From Halobacillus hunanensis (lineage in GTDB: Bacteria > Bacillota > Bacilli > Bacillales > Halobacillaceae): a stretch of 64,000 nucleotides of DNA. The number at the start of each line of letters is the position of its first letter. Position 1 is the stretch's first letter. The position numbers were made by a program, and so were the translations under genes. The stretch covers positions 992,001 through 1,056,000 of the forward strand of contig NZ_FVZB01000007.1 of NCBI RefSeq assembly GCF_900166655.1, in the 5' to 3' direction. Under the pieces are notes generated by a model. It was not told where the DNA came from. It worked only from the letters and a program-made list of their open reading frames with translations, and did not search any database. Of the stretch, positions 27,857-37,118 are shown one piece after another.

Positions 27857-27946
27857 ATAAAAATAGAGAGCTGCTCCATGAAGTGCCCCCAAACTTTCGT
27901 ATATTATCAAAAATTTGGGGTACATTTCATTTTGTGCAGCCCTCTT
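27857..27946 (-). terminator. Long hairpin terminator after ypeB
   Basis: Two arms of about 30 bases (27865-27893 and 27914-27945) pair over most of their length: CTCT/AGAG, GCTGC/GCAGC, ATGAA/TTCAT and CCCCAAA/TTTGGGG. On the minus strand the stem ends in ATTTTTA. It closes the sleB-ypeB operon. Confidence 0.75.
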
Positions 27947-27947
27947 C

Positions 27948-29288
27948 TTAAAGAGAAGTTTTAAATTTAGGTTCAACGGAATGGAGAATTTCTACTTTCT
28001 CCTCAGTTCCATCCCATGCGTTAATAAAAATCCGATAGGTTTCGTTATCCATAGTTGTCATAAACTCATAACAAAGCACTTGCTCTTCCGCTTCATTTTC
28101 GATCACAGATAAGTGTTGTTCACGAATTTCCAGATTCGGATTTACTTTTTCTCGTGCTTCCTCTTCAGAAATCGCTGGTTCTTTTAATGCATCATCATCG
28201 TGGTGGCTATAATAATCGATAGCTGTGAGGCCAAGCAGATCTCCATTATCGAGTGCTACTTTTACTCTAACAGAGTCAGGATAATGACGAATACCGTCTT
28301 TGCTGTAGACAAATCGATAGACACCCACGTGCTCATACTGATTACTTTCAACCAGTTCTACATCAGTTAAGTTAATCCGTTCTAAATACGACTTGGCTTT
28401 CTCAGATCCTTTATACAGGCTGATCTTGGGCTCTTTTACCTTCCGGCTGATCATAACTGTTAATGGGTGACCGCCTTTTTTCGTTATATCAATATAGCCG
28501 TTTGTATCACCTTTTTGGTAGGAAGCTGTAAACGTATCAATATTTGCGCCTTTACCACTACTGGTAAGCGTTAAGTCCGACTTGTCAACACCTTTCAACC
28601 ATTTAGTCGCAATACCTCTGGCTTGTTCTTTGGTAATCTTTTCCCCTTTAATTTTATTTAATTCCTTTTCTGAACCAGTTGAAACAATACCAGTCTGCAT
28701 ATTGGTTTCGTGATACCCTTCCATAGATTTCTCAACAGTTTTAAACCCATTGATAATCGTATTATCACCATTTTCGTCACTTGTTGCTAAAGCCAGCTGT
28801 ACATCCATCCAGCGCAGATTCTCGCTTAATACCATGCTTTGAACCTGTCGGAGTTCTTTCTTAATTTCACCTGATTGTTTATAAAGAGCTTCAAGACCCT
28901 TTAATTCCTCTTCCGTAAGAGGTTTTTTTTCTAAATCCCTTACAGCCGTATTGTACGAAAAATCTCCAATATTAGCTAAAAACTCTTCAGTCTTATTAAA
29001 GGGAAGCAATGTTAATGGGAGCTGCCCTACATTTGATTTAGCTTCAGATGTAAGTCTCCAAATCTCCGCCAATTGCGGGGAAATTTGAGCTCTCGTATTC
29101 ATAGCCAACGTGGCCCCAATCTTGTCATGCAACAAATCCATGTCATAGGTAAGCTCATGAAAGGCACGTTGATAATTGTTCTCTGCTTGTAAAAGTATGG
29201 CATTTTTTTCTTGATGTTCTTTATATCCAAAAACTCCAAGACCGATTATCGTGATTGCTAACACAGTTATTGTAATCCAGCGAAACAT
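27948..29288 (-). CDS. ypeB: Germination protein YpeB
   Basis: 446 residues. N-terminal membrane anchor (residues 4-22), a long helical middle part, and C-terminal PepSY-type domains, as in the YpeB family. In B. subtilis YpeB is needed to localise and stabilise the cortex-lytic enzyme SleB in the dormant spore. Its gene follows sleB by 15 bases, matching that partnership. Ribosome site AGGAGGTGGGAAC. Confidence 0.95.
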   Translation of the reverse strand: MFRWITITVLAITIIGLGVFGYKEHQEKNAILLQAENNYQRAFHELTYDMDLLHDKIGATLAMNTRAQISPQLAEIWRLTSEAKSNVGQLPLTLLPFNKTEEFLANIGDFSYNTAVRDLEKKPLTEEELKGLEALYKQSGEIKKELRQVQSMVLSENLRWMDVQLALATSDENGDNTIINGFKTVEKSMEGYHETNMQTGIVSTGSEKELNKIKGEKITKEQARGIATKWLKGVDKSDLTLTSSGKGANIDTFTASYQKGDTNGYIDITKKGGHPLTVMISRKVKEPKISLYKGSEKAKSYLERINLTDVELVESNQYEHVGVYRFVYSKDGIRHYPDSVRVKVALDNGDLLGLTAIDYYSHHDDDALKEPAISEEEAREKVNPNLEIREQHLSVIENEAEEQVLCYEFMTTMDNETYRIFINAWDGTEEKVEILHSVEPKFKTSL

Positions 29289-29303
29289 GTTCCCACCTCC
29301 TAT

Positions 29304-30146
29304 TTACATACAGAATATATGTTTTCCAATTCGCTTAATCTGCGGTCGTGACCATATCCAATCAGATGTAGCTGTATTCGGGTTAAAATAATACAAAGCT
29401 CCGCCTGATGGGTCCCAGCCATTAATGGCATCGAGGACAGCACGTTTTGATGTTTCATCCGGCGTTAACCAAATTTGACCGTCACTAACTGCTGTGAATG
29501 CACGCGGTTCAAAAATTACTCCTGAAATCGAGTTGGGAAACGATGCACTTTCCACCCGATTTAAGATCACCGCTGCAACAGCTACTTGCCCGATATATGC
29601 TTCACCTCGGGCTTCACCGTGAACAGCATTTGCCATCAGCTGGATATCATTCTGTGAATAACCACTTGGAACATTAACCGCGGTTGGTTCCTGTGGTGGA
29701 GATGCCGGCTGTTGTTGTTGCTGTTGTGACTGTTGTTCTTTCGAAGGCTGTTCTGTCTGTTGTTTATTAGGCATGCCTCCATAATGAGTGAAGTCGTTAC
29801 CTTGACGGATTTGCTTCTTAACATACCCTTTATCATACTCGCTGGCTTCTACTAATTTTTCTTTGACCTTAGGACCAGCCAGACCATCCACTTTCATTCC
29901 AAATTCATATTGAAAATTTCGAAGAGCCCAGTACGTTCCCCAACCAAACACTCCGTCAATCTCTCCATTGTAAAATCCTAAATATTGCAAACGAGCCTGC
30001 AATTCAATCACATCATCGCCAACAGCACCGTGTTGAATGACTTGATTGGAAAAGGCATGAACTGGTTTGATATGATTCAACTCAGCAAATGGTTGAATGA
30101 ATAATACAAACATTAAACAAAACATCACTGTATTTTTCCAAATCAT
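29304..30146 (-). CDS. sleB: Spore cortex-lytic enzyme SleB
   Basis: Lytic transglycosylase that degrades spore cortex during germination. 280 residues from ATG 30144-30146 (GGTGGAAG ribosome site). Signal peptide of about 30 residues, peptidoglycan-binding repeat (about 35-95; GxxGxxVxxLQxxLxxLG pattern), a Gln/Pro-rich linker, then the hydrolase_2 catalytic domain with AVHGEARGE containing the catalytic Glu, and FxPRAFTAV. Coexpressed with ypeB; expected in the forespore under sigma-G. Confidence 0.96.
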   Translation of the reverse strand: MIWKNTVMFCLMFVLFIQPFAELNHIKPVHAFSNQVIQHGAVGDDVIELQARLQYLGFYNGEIDGVFGWGTYWALRNFQYEFGMKVDGLAGPKVKEKLVEASEYDKGYVKKQIRQGNDFTHYGGMPNKQQTEQPSKEQQSQQQQQQPASPPQEPTAVNVPSGYSQNDIQLMANAVHGEARGEAYIGQVAVAAVILNRVESASFPNSISGVIFEPRAFTAVSDGQIWLTPDETSKRAVLDAINGWDPSGGALYYFNPNTATSDWIWSRPQIKRIGKHIFCM

Positions 30147-30282
30147 CTTGCTTCCACCCCTGACCATTACATATATTTGTAGCGTTAGTTTTTATCAAAG
30201 TTGCTACTTTATACATGTGAAAGCTATTCCTGTAAGATAGGTGGATAGTAAATAAAAAAGCCTCCCTTAATGAAAAAGGAGA

Positions 30283-30948
30283 CTACTCATTTTTATACGT
30301 ATGAATAAGCTGTTCATGATGCTGGTTCGCTAATTTGATTTTTCGCACACCAATTAACCAGAGAATAATCATGAACGGAATGACATAATAAAGCCATTCA
30401 TTTGAAACAACAAAGTAACCATAGAAACTATGCAGTAAAAAAGGAATGAGAAACGCTAAAAAGATATGTAATTTACGGTGTTTGGAAGAAAACTTTGCCT
30501 TCCCCATATAATAACCCATCAACACACCAAATAATGCATGGGAAGAAACAGGGAATAGAGCACGGAAGAAAGCAAATTCGATTCCATTTGCAAATAGGTA
30601 GATAATATTTTCCAGCGTGGCAAATCCTAAACTAATCGCGACCCCATAAATAATTCCATCATAATGATGGTCAAATGAAGTGTGATAAAAAATAACGAAC
30701 ATAAAAACAAACCATTTAAAAAATTCTTCTAACAGTCCGGCTAAGAAGAACGATTTTAATAGGGGTGTTTGAAACAAGCCTTCACTTTCGAAAGCATATT
30801 GAATAAACAGCAGCGGAAATACTAGAAGTGCACCAAATATAAACATTCGTATGATTAGAGGCAAGGGCTCAAGTTCTATCCGCTTACTTAAATAAATAAA
30901 GGTCATAAGTGCAATAGCCGGAGCAATCGCCACGGTTAGTATGGCCAT
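30283..30948 (-). CDS. prsW: Intramembrane protease PrsW
   Basis: 221 residues from ATG 30946-30948, with about seven to eight membrane helices. The family's EEFFK active-site motif is at 74-78 and a conserved histidine at 137 in SSHALFG. PrsW makes the first cut in the anti-sigma factor RsiW in B. subtilis, activating sigma-W in response to cell-envelope stress. RsiW is not in this window. Diverges from ansA across a short gap. A weak hairpin follows it at about 30254-30290. Confidence 0.92.
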   Translation of the reverse strand: MAILTVAIAPAIALMTFIYLSKRIELEPLPLIIRMFIFGALLVFPLLFIQYAFESEGLFQTPLLKSFFLAGLLEEFFKWFVFMFVIFYHTSFDHHYDGIIYGVAISLGFATLENIIYLFANGIEFAFFRALFPVSSHALFGVLMGYYMGKAKFSSKHRKLHIFLAFLIPFLLHSFYGYFVVSNEWLYYVIPFMIILWLIGVRKIKLANQHHEQLIHTYKNE

Positions 30949-31041
30949 AATCCATCCGCCCTCTCTTTCTTTCCCACTCAATTCATCGTATCATGAAGAA
31001 GTAAGAAAAGGAATAAGAAACGAGTAGGCAGGTGATAACGT

Positions 31042-32013
31042 ATGAAACGGATTTTGATCATTCATACAGGTGGAACAATTTCTATGAAAGAAAATAAAGA
31101 AACAGGTGAAGTTAATACGGATGGTAATCATCCTTTAGAAGAGATTTCTTCTTTTTTGTCGGGAACAACAATTATTGAAGATGAATTTTTGTTTCATCTC
31201 CCATCTCCCCATATCCGGCCAGATCACATGTTAATGCTGGGCCGCTTTATTCATGAGAAGCTGGCAAAAGATAGGTTTGATGGAATCGTGATTACACACG
31301 GAACCGACACTCTAGAAGAAACAGCCTATTTTCTTGATTTGTTTTTACAAACAAAAAAACCAATCATTGTTACAGGGGCTATGCGTTCAAGTAATGAAAT
31401 TGGTTCAGACGGACTTTATAATTTATTAACGGCTATCCGTGTTGCGAGTTGTGATGAGGCTCAGGACAAAGGTGTATTAGTTGTCATGAACGATGAAATC
31501 CATACTGCACGTAATGTAACAAAAACATCTACGAGTAACGTAGCAACTTTTCAAAGTCCTCAATATGGACCTATAGGTATCACTACGAAGCAGGATGTTT
31601 TTTTTCATCATAAGACAACCAGTCACGACTCTTATCCAATTCAACAAATAAGCAAAAAGGTTTCCCTGATTAAGGCTTATGCAGGCATGGACGGGATATT
31701 AATTGACGCGGCACGAACTGGCGGAATTGATGGAATGGTAATTGAAGCATTAGGACAAGGAAATTTGCCTCCGGAAACAGTCGGGTCTATTAAGGAAACC
31801 ATACAGGCGGGAATTCCTGTTGTGCTCGTCTCCAGATGCTATCAAGGTATTGTACAGGACACTTATAGTTACAAAGGGGGCGGGAGACAACTTAGGGAAA
31901 TGGGAGTTATCTTTGCAAATGGGCTTACTGGACCAAAAGCCAGAATCAAGCTTATGGTGGCATTGGAAATGACAAACAATCCAATCGAATTATCTCCGAT
32001 GTTCAGTTATTAA
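31042..32013 (+). CDS. ansA: L-asparaginase, type I
   Basis: Hydrolyses asparagine to aspartate and ammonia in the cytoplasm. 323 residues; no signal peptide, so not the exported type II enzyme. Both catalytic threonine motifs are present: HTGGTIS at 8-14 (Thr12) and HGTDT at 86-90 (Thr88), plus the later lysine-containing region. Ribosome site AGGTGATAACGT. The only plus-strand gene in the first 41 kb. It shares a terminator with the converging ypdA. Confidence 0.96.
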   Translation: MKRILIIHTGGTISMKENKETGEVNTDGNHPLEEISSFLSGTTIIEDEFLFHLPSPHIRPDHMLMLGRFIHEKLAKDRFDGIVITHGTDTLEETAYFLDLFLQTKKPIIVTGAMRSSNEIGSDGLYNLLTAIRVASCDEAQDKGVLVVMNDEIHTARNVTKTSTSNVATFQSPQYGPIGITTKQDVFFHHKTTSHDSYPIQQISKKVSLIKAYAGMDGILIDAARTGGIDGMVIEALGQGNLPPETVGSIKETIQAGIPVVLVSRCYQGIVQDTYSYKGGGRQLREMGVIFANGLTGPKARIKLMVALEMTNNPIELSPMFSY

Positions 32014-32040
32014 AAATCAGTAAATAGCATAATTTACGAT

Positions 32041-32079
32041 AAAAACAGGATCATGGAATATATCCACGACCCTGTTTTT
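32041..32079. terminator. Bidirectional terminator between ansA and ypdA
   Basis: Inverted repeat AAAAACAGG (32041-32049) with CCTGTTTTT (32071-32079) and further pairing inside. T-runs on both sides serve both converging genes. Confidence 0.85.
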
Positions 32080-33061
32080 ATTTTTGAGAGATATCTTGTG
32101 CGATCTGACCACCATGAAAACGTCCATTCTCGATGAATATTTCATTATTATTGAAACCTGCTGCTATTACACCTGCTATATAAATACCAGGAACATTCGT
32201 CTCCATTGAATGTTCATTGAATGATGGGCGTCCTGATCCTTCCTCTATCGTTACTCCCATGCTTGTTAGGAATTCATGATCTGGACGATATCCTGTCATA
32301 GCAAAAACAAAGTCATTCTTGATGCGCTTCTCTGTTCCCTGACATTCATATTTGACTTCTTTGCTGTTGATTTCTAAGACATTTGCACAGAAATCCATGT
32401 GAACGATTCCTTTTCGGACAAGTGCTTCGAATTGTGGAAGAATCCATGGCTTAATACTTTTTGAATAATCTTCCCCACGATAAAGCACCGATACCTTTGC
32501 TCCTGCCTTTACCAGCTCAAGAGCTGCATCCGCAGCAGAGTTCTTCCCGCCTATAATGACTACGTCTTTATCATAATAAGGATGGGCCTCTTTGAAGTAA
32601 TGCTTGACTTTGTCAAGATCTTCTCCTTTTACATTCATATAGTTTGGCTGGTCGTAATACCCTGTAGCCACAATAACGTATTCAGCAAAGTATTCTACTG
32701 ATTCCCCAGTATTTTTAGCCGTGCAAAGTTGAAAACCATTCTCTGATTTCTGAACTGATGTTACTTTTTCAAACGCATTTACACGTAATTGTTCACGCTC
32801 AGCTACTGCTCTGTAATAGGAAAGAGCTTCGTTTCGTACAGGTTTTTGACGCTCCGTAATAAATGGGATCTCGCCAATTTCAAGCTTTTCACTCGAACTA
32901 AAAAATGTTTGATGGGTAGGGTAGTGATATATGGAATTGACTACATTACCCTTTTCAATAAGTAACGGGTCAATACCTTGTTTTTTTAATTCTATGGCTG
33001 CGCTCATTCCACAGGGTCCAGCCCCAATGATAATTACCTTTTCATGTAACACTCTTGTCAC
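32078..33061 (-). CDS. ypdA: YpdA family FAD-dependent bacillithiol disulfide reductase
   Basis: 327-residue flavoprotein. FAD motif GAGPCGMSAA at 13-22 with the conserved Cys17; NADPH motif IIGGKNSAADAALELV near 165-180. Family members reduce oxidised bacillithiol, the low-molecular-weight thiol of bacilli (known for Staphylococcus and Bacillus YpdA). No CxxC thioredoxin-reductase motif is present, which fits YpdA rather than TrxB. Followed by gudB in the order seen in B. subtilis. Confidence 0.92.
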   Translation of the reverse strand: MTRVLHEKVIIIGAGPCGMSAAIELKKQGIDPLLIEKGNVVNSIYHYPTHQTFFSSSEKLEIGEIPFITERQKPVRNEALSYYRAVAEREQLRVNAFEKVTSVQKSENGFQLCTAKNTGESVEYFAEYVIVATGYYDQPNYMNVKGEDLDKVKHYFKEAHPYYDKDVVIIGGKNSAADAALELVKAGAKVSVLYRGEDYSKSIKPWILPQFEALVRKGIVHMDFCANVLEINSKEVKYECQGTEKRIKNDFVFAMTGYRPDHEFLTSMGVTIEEGSGRPSFNEHSMETNVPGIYIAGVIAAGFNNNEIFIENGRFHGGQIAQDISQK

Positions 33062-33133
33062 TCCTCTTTCCTTGCCTGCAAATGAAAATCTCCTACCATA
33101 TGAATGATAGGAGATTTAACAAATGGAATCAAC

Positions 33134-34387
33134 TTATATCCATCCACGGAACCTAGAAGCCTCAGCCATTTTACGTACGCCAACCATGTAGGCGGCAAGT
33201 CTCATGTCCACCCTGCGGTTTTCTGAGGTTCGAAAAACATTATCAAAGCCCTTAACAATTACTTTATGAAGCTTTTCTTCTACTTCTTCTTCCGTCCAAT
33301 AGTAGCCCTGGTTATTTTGAACCCATTCAAAATAGGAAACCGTAACTCCGCCTGCTGATGCAAGTACATCTGGAACGAGAAGGATGCCTCTATCAGAAAG
33401 TATTTTAGTTGCTTCAAGTGTTGTTGGTCCATTGGCTGCCTCAACAACGATTGTTGCTTTTATGCTATTAGCATTTTTCTCTGTAATCTGATTCTCAATC
33501 GCTGCTGGAACGAGGATATCACAATCAAGTTCAAGTAATTCTTCATTCGTGATGGTGTTTTTAAACAAATTGGTTACGGTTCCGAAACTATCACGACGAT
33601 CAAGTAAGTAGTCAATATCTAACCCATCTGGATCATGCAGTCCACCGTAGGCATCAGAAATACCAATGACTTTAGCTCCTTTGTCATGCATGAACTTAGC
33701 AAGAAAACTACCGGCATTTCCGAAGCCCTGCACTACAACTCGTGCACCTTCTACGTCGATCCCTTTTTTCTTGGCTGCTTCTTCAATGCAGATGGTAACT
33801 CCTTTGGCAGTTGCCGTTTCCCTGCCATGTGATCCACCTAACACAATTGGTTTTCCTGTAATAAACCCAGGATTGTTAAATTCGTCAATTCGGCTGTATT
33901 CGTCCATCATCCAAGCCATAATTTGCGAATTTGTAAATACGTCCGGTGCGGGTATATCTTTTGTCGGTCCAACGATTTGGCTGATGGCGCGAACATATCC
34001 GCGACTGATCCCTTCGAGTTCCCTGAAGGACATTTCTCGTGGATCACACACAATTCCACCTTTACCGCCGCCATAAGGTAAATCAACAATTCCTGCCTTT
34101 AAACTCATCCAAATTGACAGTGCTTTTACTTCTTTTTCTGTGACGTTCGGGTGAAAACGAACACCACCTTTAGTTGGCCCAACAGCGTCATTATGCTGGG
34201 CACGATAACCAGTAAAAATCTTTATCGAATCATCATCCATCCGCACTGGAATTCGAACTGCCATCATGCGAACGGGTTCTTTTAAAAGATCATAGACTTC
34301 ATTTGGATACCCTAGTTTATCAAGTGCTTTTTTTACCACTGTCTGAGTGGAATTTAATACATCAAATTGATCGTTCTCGGCTACCAT
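33134..34387 (-). CDS. gudB: NAD-dependent glutamate dehydrogenase
   Basis: Oxidative deamination of glutamate to 2-oxoglutarate. 417 residues. The substrate and catalytic lysines are Lys73 in GPTKGGVRFHP, Lys97 in MSLKAG and Lys109 in GGGKGG. The segment TEKEVKALSIW lacks the 9-base duplication that inactivates gudB in laboratory B. subtilis 168, so this copy should be active. Ribosome site AGGAGG. Own promoter at 34440-34467. Confidence 0.95.
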   Translation of the reverse strand: MVAENDQFDVLNSTQTVVKKALDKLGYPNEVYDLLKEPVRMMAVRIPVRMDDDSIKIFTGYRAQHNDAVGPTKGGVRFHPNVTEKEVKALSIWMSLKAGIVDLPYGGGKGGIVCDPREMSFRELEGISRGYVRAISQIVGPTKDIPAPDVFTNSQIMAWMMDEYSRIDEFNNPGFITGKPIVLGGSHGRETATAKGVTICIEEAAKKKGIDVEGARVVVQGFGNAGSFLAKFMHDKGAKVIGISDAYGGLHDPDGLDIDYLLDRRDSFGTVTNLFKNTITNEELLELDCDILVPAAIENQITEKNANSIKATIVVEAANGPTTLEATKILSDRGILLVPDVLASAGGVTVSYFEWVQNNQGYYWTEEEVEEKLHKVIVKGFDNVFRTSENRRVDMRLAAYMVGVRKMAEASRFRGWI

Positions 34388-34439
34388 GCATTTACCTCCT
34401 ATATCAAACCATTCACTTTACGGTCATCTTTCAGTCAAT

Positions 34440-34467
34440 AGTATACACCTTACGCACTATTATGCAA
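34440..34467 (-). promoter_or_regulatory. Putative sigma-A promoter of gudB
   Basis: Minus strand TTGCAT (34462-34467), 16-base spacer, TATACT (34440-34445), 53 bases before the gudB start. Confidence 0.45.
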
Positions 34468-34521
34468 AGCAAATTTGAGTCATTTCATACGCAATTTCAA
34501 CTGAACTGTAAGCGATTTCAT

Positions 34522-35460
34522 TCATTTACTTTTATTTTCACAAGAAAGCGTGACAAATTGCTCAATAAGATCATCATAACTCCACCCAATAACTTGGGCT
34601 GAATCAGGAAAAAGACTGGTCGGAGTCATACCAGGCAGCGTATTCACTTCAAGAATAATCGGTTCCTGCTCTTCATTAATAATAAAATCAACTCGGGAAT
34701 ATACATTACAACCTAATAACTGATGTGCTTGAATCGCTTCTGCCTGTAGTCTATCTGTTAGGGCTTGCTCTATTTCGGCTGGTACGATATGTTCGCTTCC
34801 CCCCGGCTGGTACTTGGAATCAAAATCATAATAGTCGTTTTTAGGAATGATCTCTATAATAGGCAGTGCCTTTTCGTTCCCTTGACTTCCTACCACAGGT
34901 ACTGTTACTTCTCTGCCACTAATATAATCCTCCACTAACACTACTGGATCTGAAAGTAAGGCTTTTTCAATTGCTGGCTCAATTTGTTCTTCTTCTTTAA
35001 TAATAGACAGCCCGAGCGTAGATCCTTCCTGATTAGGTTTAATTACAAAAGGCAGCGAAAAAGTTGACTTAATTTCGGAAGCAATTTCGCTTTTATCTTT
35101 ATAATGATCTTGATGAAAAGATTTACTCTTAGCAGTCAGAATTCCATTATTAGCAAATATTTGTTTAGATTTTGATTTATCCATTGCTAATGCTGAAGCT
35201 AGTACTCCTGAGCCCACGTAAGGAATCTCAAGCATATCCAGCAAGCCTTGAACCTTGCCGTCTTCCCCGTGTTTACCATGTAATCCTAGAAATACAAGAT
35301 CAACATTTAATTGTAATAATTCATCCAACCTACCTGGGTTGAAGTCTATGCCAGTAACATCATGGCCCCTATTTTGTAACGCTTTAATAATTCCTTTACC
35401 TGTAGAGAGGGATACTTCACGTTCACCAGAAATACCGCCATATAGAACCGCAATCTTCAT
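34522..35460 (-). CDS. ddl: D-alanine--D-alanine ligase
   Basis: ATP-grasp ligase that makes the D-Ala-D-Ala dipeptide for peptidoglycan. 312 residues from ATG 35458-35460; a GTG three codons upstream was rejected. Motifs: YGGISGEREVS near the N-terminus, HGKHGEDGKVQG, KPNQEGSTLG, and the metal-binding LEVNTLPGMTPTS. It is separated from murF and lies between gudB and mecB, so it may be the main enzyme or a second copy. No van genes are nearby. Confidence 0.93.
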   Translation of the reverse strand: MKIAVLYGGISGEREVSLSTGKGIIKALQNRGHDVTGIDFNPGRLDELLQLNVDLVFLGLHGKHGEDGKVQGLLDMLEIPYVGSGVLASALAMDKSKSKQIFANNGILTAKSKSFHQDHYKDKSEIASEIKSTFSLPFVIKPNQEGSTLGLSIIKEEEQIEPAIEKALLSDPVVLVEDYISGREVTVPVVGSQGNEKALPIIEIIPKNDYYDFDSKYQPGGSEHIVPAEIEQALTDRLQAEAIQAHQLLGCNVYSRVDFIINEEQEPIILEVNTLPGMTPTSLFPDSAQVIGWSYDDLIEQFVTLSCENKSK

Positions 35461-35544
35461 TCCTGACACTCCATTTCTCCAAAAACTATGTTCGCTTCCA
35501 TATTATCTTAACATGTTCACTACACTGCTTCTATTTAAAAAAAC

Positions 35545-35586
35545 AAATAAAAAGAACGAAGCTTAATCACAGCATCGTTCTTTTTG
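35545..35586 (-). terminator. Terminator after mecB
   Basis: Perfect 11-bp stem AAAAAGAACGA (35549-35559) with 35575-35585; T-rich on the minus-strand 3' side. Confidence 0.85.
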
Positions 35587-35590
35587 TAAA

Positions 35591-36175
35591 TCAGTTTGAA
35601 AAATAGGTATAAATATTTTGCATTGCATCATTTTTCATAACAATCTTTCCATATTCGATCAATCTGTGGGAAGTAACAGCTGAAGCGGAGGCAAACTCAG
35701 ATAATAAGGCAATCACCTGCTCAGGATCAAGATGCACAATAGTCTCATCATCCAGCATCATATAGTAATGATTGTGATAGGAAAAAACATCTCCACCGTA
35801 AACGCCTAACTGATACAGTTGCAGGCCTGCCTGAATAACATCCTCAAATTCATCAAAGCAAAACATCATTTCATTACTTTCATCTAATGTCACTTTCATT
35901 TCAATATAATCTTCATCTTCCTCCATATAATCAGAATCTGATTTTGTAACAACTACTAACATGCCTTGGGCCTGTAGTAAATAAACTTGAACGAGAAGAA
36001 CTCCATTTAACTCTACACCGAGTTCAATGCCAGCATCATACATCATATCACTAAACACGCGATGTACCCTCGGAAGGTCTTCCCATAACTCATCACGGGT
36101 TAGACCTCTGTCCGTTAAATCATCAAAAGTCAAAAATATTTTGAACTTTTCGTTGGACATTCTTTCTACTCGCAT
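35591..36175 (-). CDS. mecB: MecA-family adaptor protein (MecB/YpbH)
   Basis: 194 residues, the same length as B. subtilis YpbH. The N-terminal substrate-recognition domain (MRVERMSNEKFKIFLTFDDL) and the C-terminal ClpC-binding domain (DEFEDVIQAGLQLYQLGVYGG) are recognisable. Very acidic linker in between. MecA and YpbH deliver proteins to ClpC; position beside ypbG and gudB favours YpbH over MecA. Own promoter and terminator. Confidence 0.85.
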   Translation of the reverse strand: MRVERMSNEKFKIFLTFDDLTDRGLTRDELWEDLPRVHRVFSDMMYDAGIELGVELNGVLLVQVYLLQAQGMLVVVTKSDSDYMEEDEDYIEMKVTLDESNEMMFCFDEFEDVIQAGLQLYQLGVYGGDVFSYHNHYYMMLDDETIVHLDPEQVIALLSEFASASAVTSHRLIEYGKIVMKNDAMQNIYTYFSN

Positions 36176-36252
36176 GTAATCGCCCCCCTCGGTAAAGGAT
36201 ACCTTTATCTATATCTTATGATACCTGCTTTAATTATGGCACTTTTTTTAGC

Positions 36253-36281
36253 ATTATATCCATGATTGTGCTATAGGACAA
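36253..36281 (-). promoter_or_regulatory. Sigma-A promoter of mecB
   Basis: Minus strand TTGTCC (36276-36281), 17-base spacer, perfect TATAAT (36253-36258). Confidence 0.65.
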
Positions 36282-36304
36282 TAGTTAATTAATTGTTCGC
36301 CTAT

Positions 36305-37051
36305 TTAGTGTGGTGTAAGTCTTATCAAATGAACTTCCGGTGCAGTACCGAGCCTCAGCGGAACTAACGATGTTCCATAACCTTCACTATTTAAGTAAGA
36401 AGTGCGTACTCCATCCTCCCATCGGCCGCGAGAGTATGGTCCTTTATCGAAAATTCTAATCTGACCACCATGAGTGTGACCTGTTAGGATTAGATCATAA
36501 CTTTCATAAACAGAATCAGGAAACTCCGTTAAAAAAGCTGGTTCATGGACAACCAATATGTTTGCCTTCTGTGAAGATAGCAGAGCAGGTATGGATGCTT
36601 CACTAAAGTAAGGGTCAATTCCGCTTAATGTCAGTCCGCTTCTCCCTAAATATGTCCACTCATTGGAAAGCGGAATAACTCCTTTCTTTCTAAGGAAAGA
36701 AATAATGGGTTCAGGTTTAAACTCGTGGTCATTGTTGCCAGGGATAAAATATATCGGCGCGCCCCAAGTTTGTAATCGCTTGATGTTTTCGGAAAGCTTC
36801 TTGCCAGTCACCCGGCGATCAGCCAGATCTCCACCAATAATGACAGCATCAACGTCATTGATCTTAGCAAGTGTTTGATCGTTTATCAAGCGATTATGGA
36901 TGTCGGAAATATAAAAAATTGTATAAGGATCTTTAATAGAAACTTTGCGACTGTGTATTCTTACTTTATCAGATTCGGCTGTGCGGTTCATTTTGAAGAT
37001 AAGCCATAAACCTATAAGGAAAGCCCTATAAAAATAGCGTATATAGATCAC
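36305..37051 (-). CDS. ypbG: Calcineurin-like metallophosphoesterase YpbG
   Basis: 248 residues. N-terminal hydrophobic helix (about 8-20) anchors it to the membrane. The dimetal phosphoesterase motifs appear in order: SDIH (near 49), GGDLADRR (near 73), GNNDHE (near 103), a histidine near 166 in VVHEPAF and GHTHGGQ near 190. Substrate unknown. Assigned to YpbG by location. Preceded by the CBS-ACT gene and a 67-base gap. Confidence 0.85.
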   Translation of the reverse strand: MIYIRYFYRAFLIGLWLIFKMNRTAESDKVRIHSRKVSIKDPYTIFYISDIHNRLINDQTLAKINDVDAVIIGGDLADRRVTGKKLSENIKRLQTWGAPIYFIPGNNDHEFKPEPIISFLRKKGVIPLSNEWTYLGRSGLTLSGIDPYFSEASIPALLSSQKANILVVHEPAFLTEFPDSVYESYDLILTGHTHGGQIRIFDKGPYSRGRWEDGVRTSYLNSEGYGTSLVPLRLGTAPEVHLIRLTPH

Positions 37052-37118
37052 ACTTTTATTTAAACATTATGATGAGACACAATTAAGGCCGCCATGTGCT
37101 CCCACACAGCGACCTTTT

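Noticed and set aside
33666-34076. 136-codon plus-strand frame opposite gudB
   Set aside because: Shadow of the conserved glutamate dehydrogenase.
33134-34387. Cryptic gudB with the 9-base duplication of laboratory B. subtilis
   Set aside because: The TEKEVKALSIW region has no duplication.
37080-37118. Hairpin after the CBS-ACT gene as a terminator
   Set aside because: The stem is imperfect and its T-run is on the plus strand, where no gene ends.
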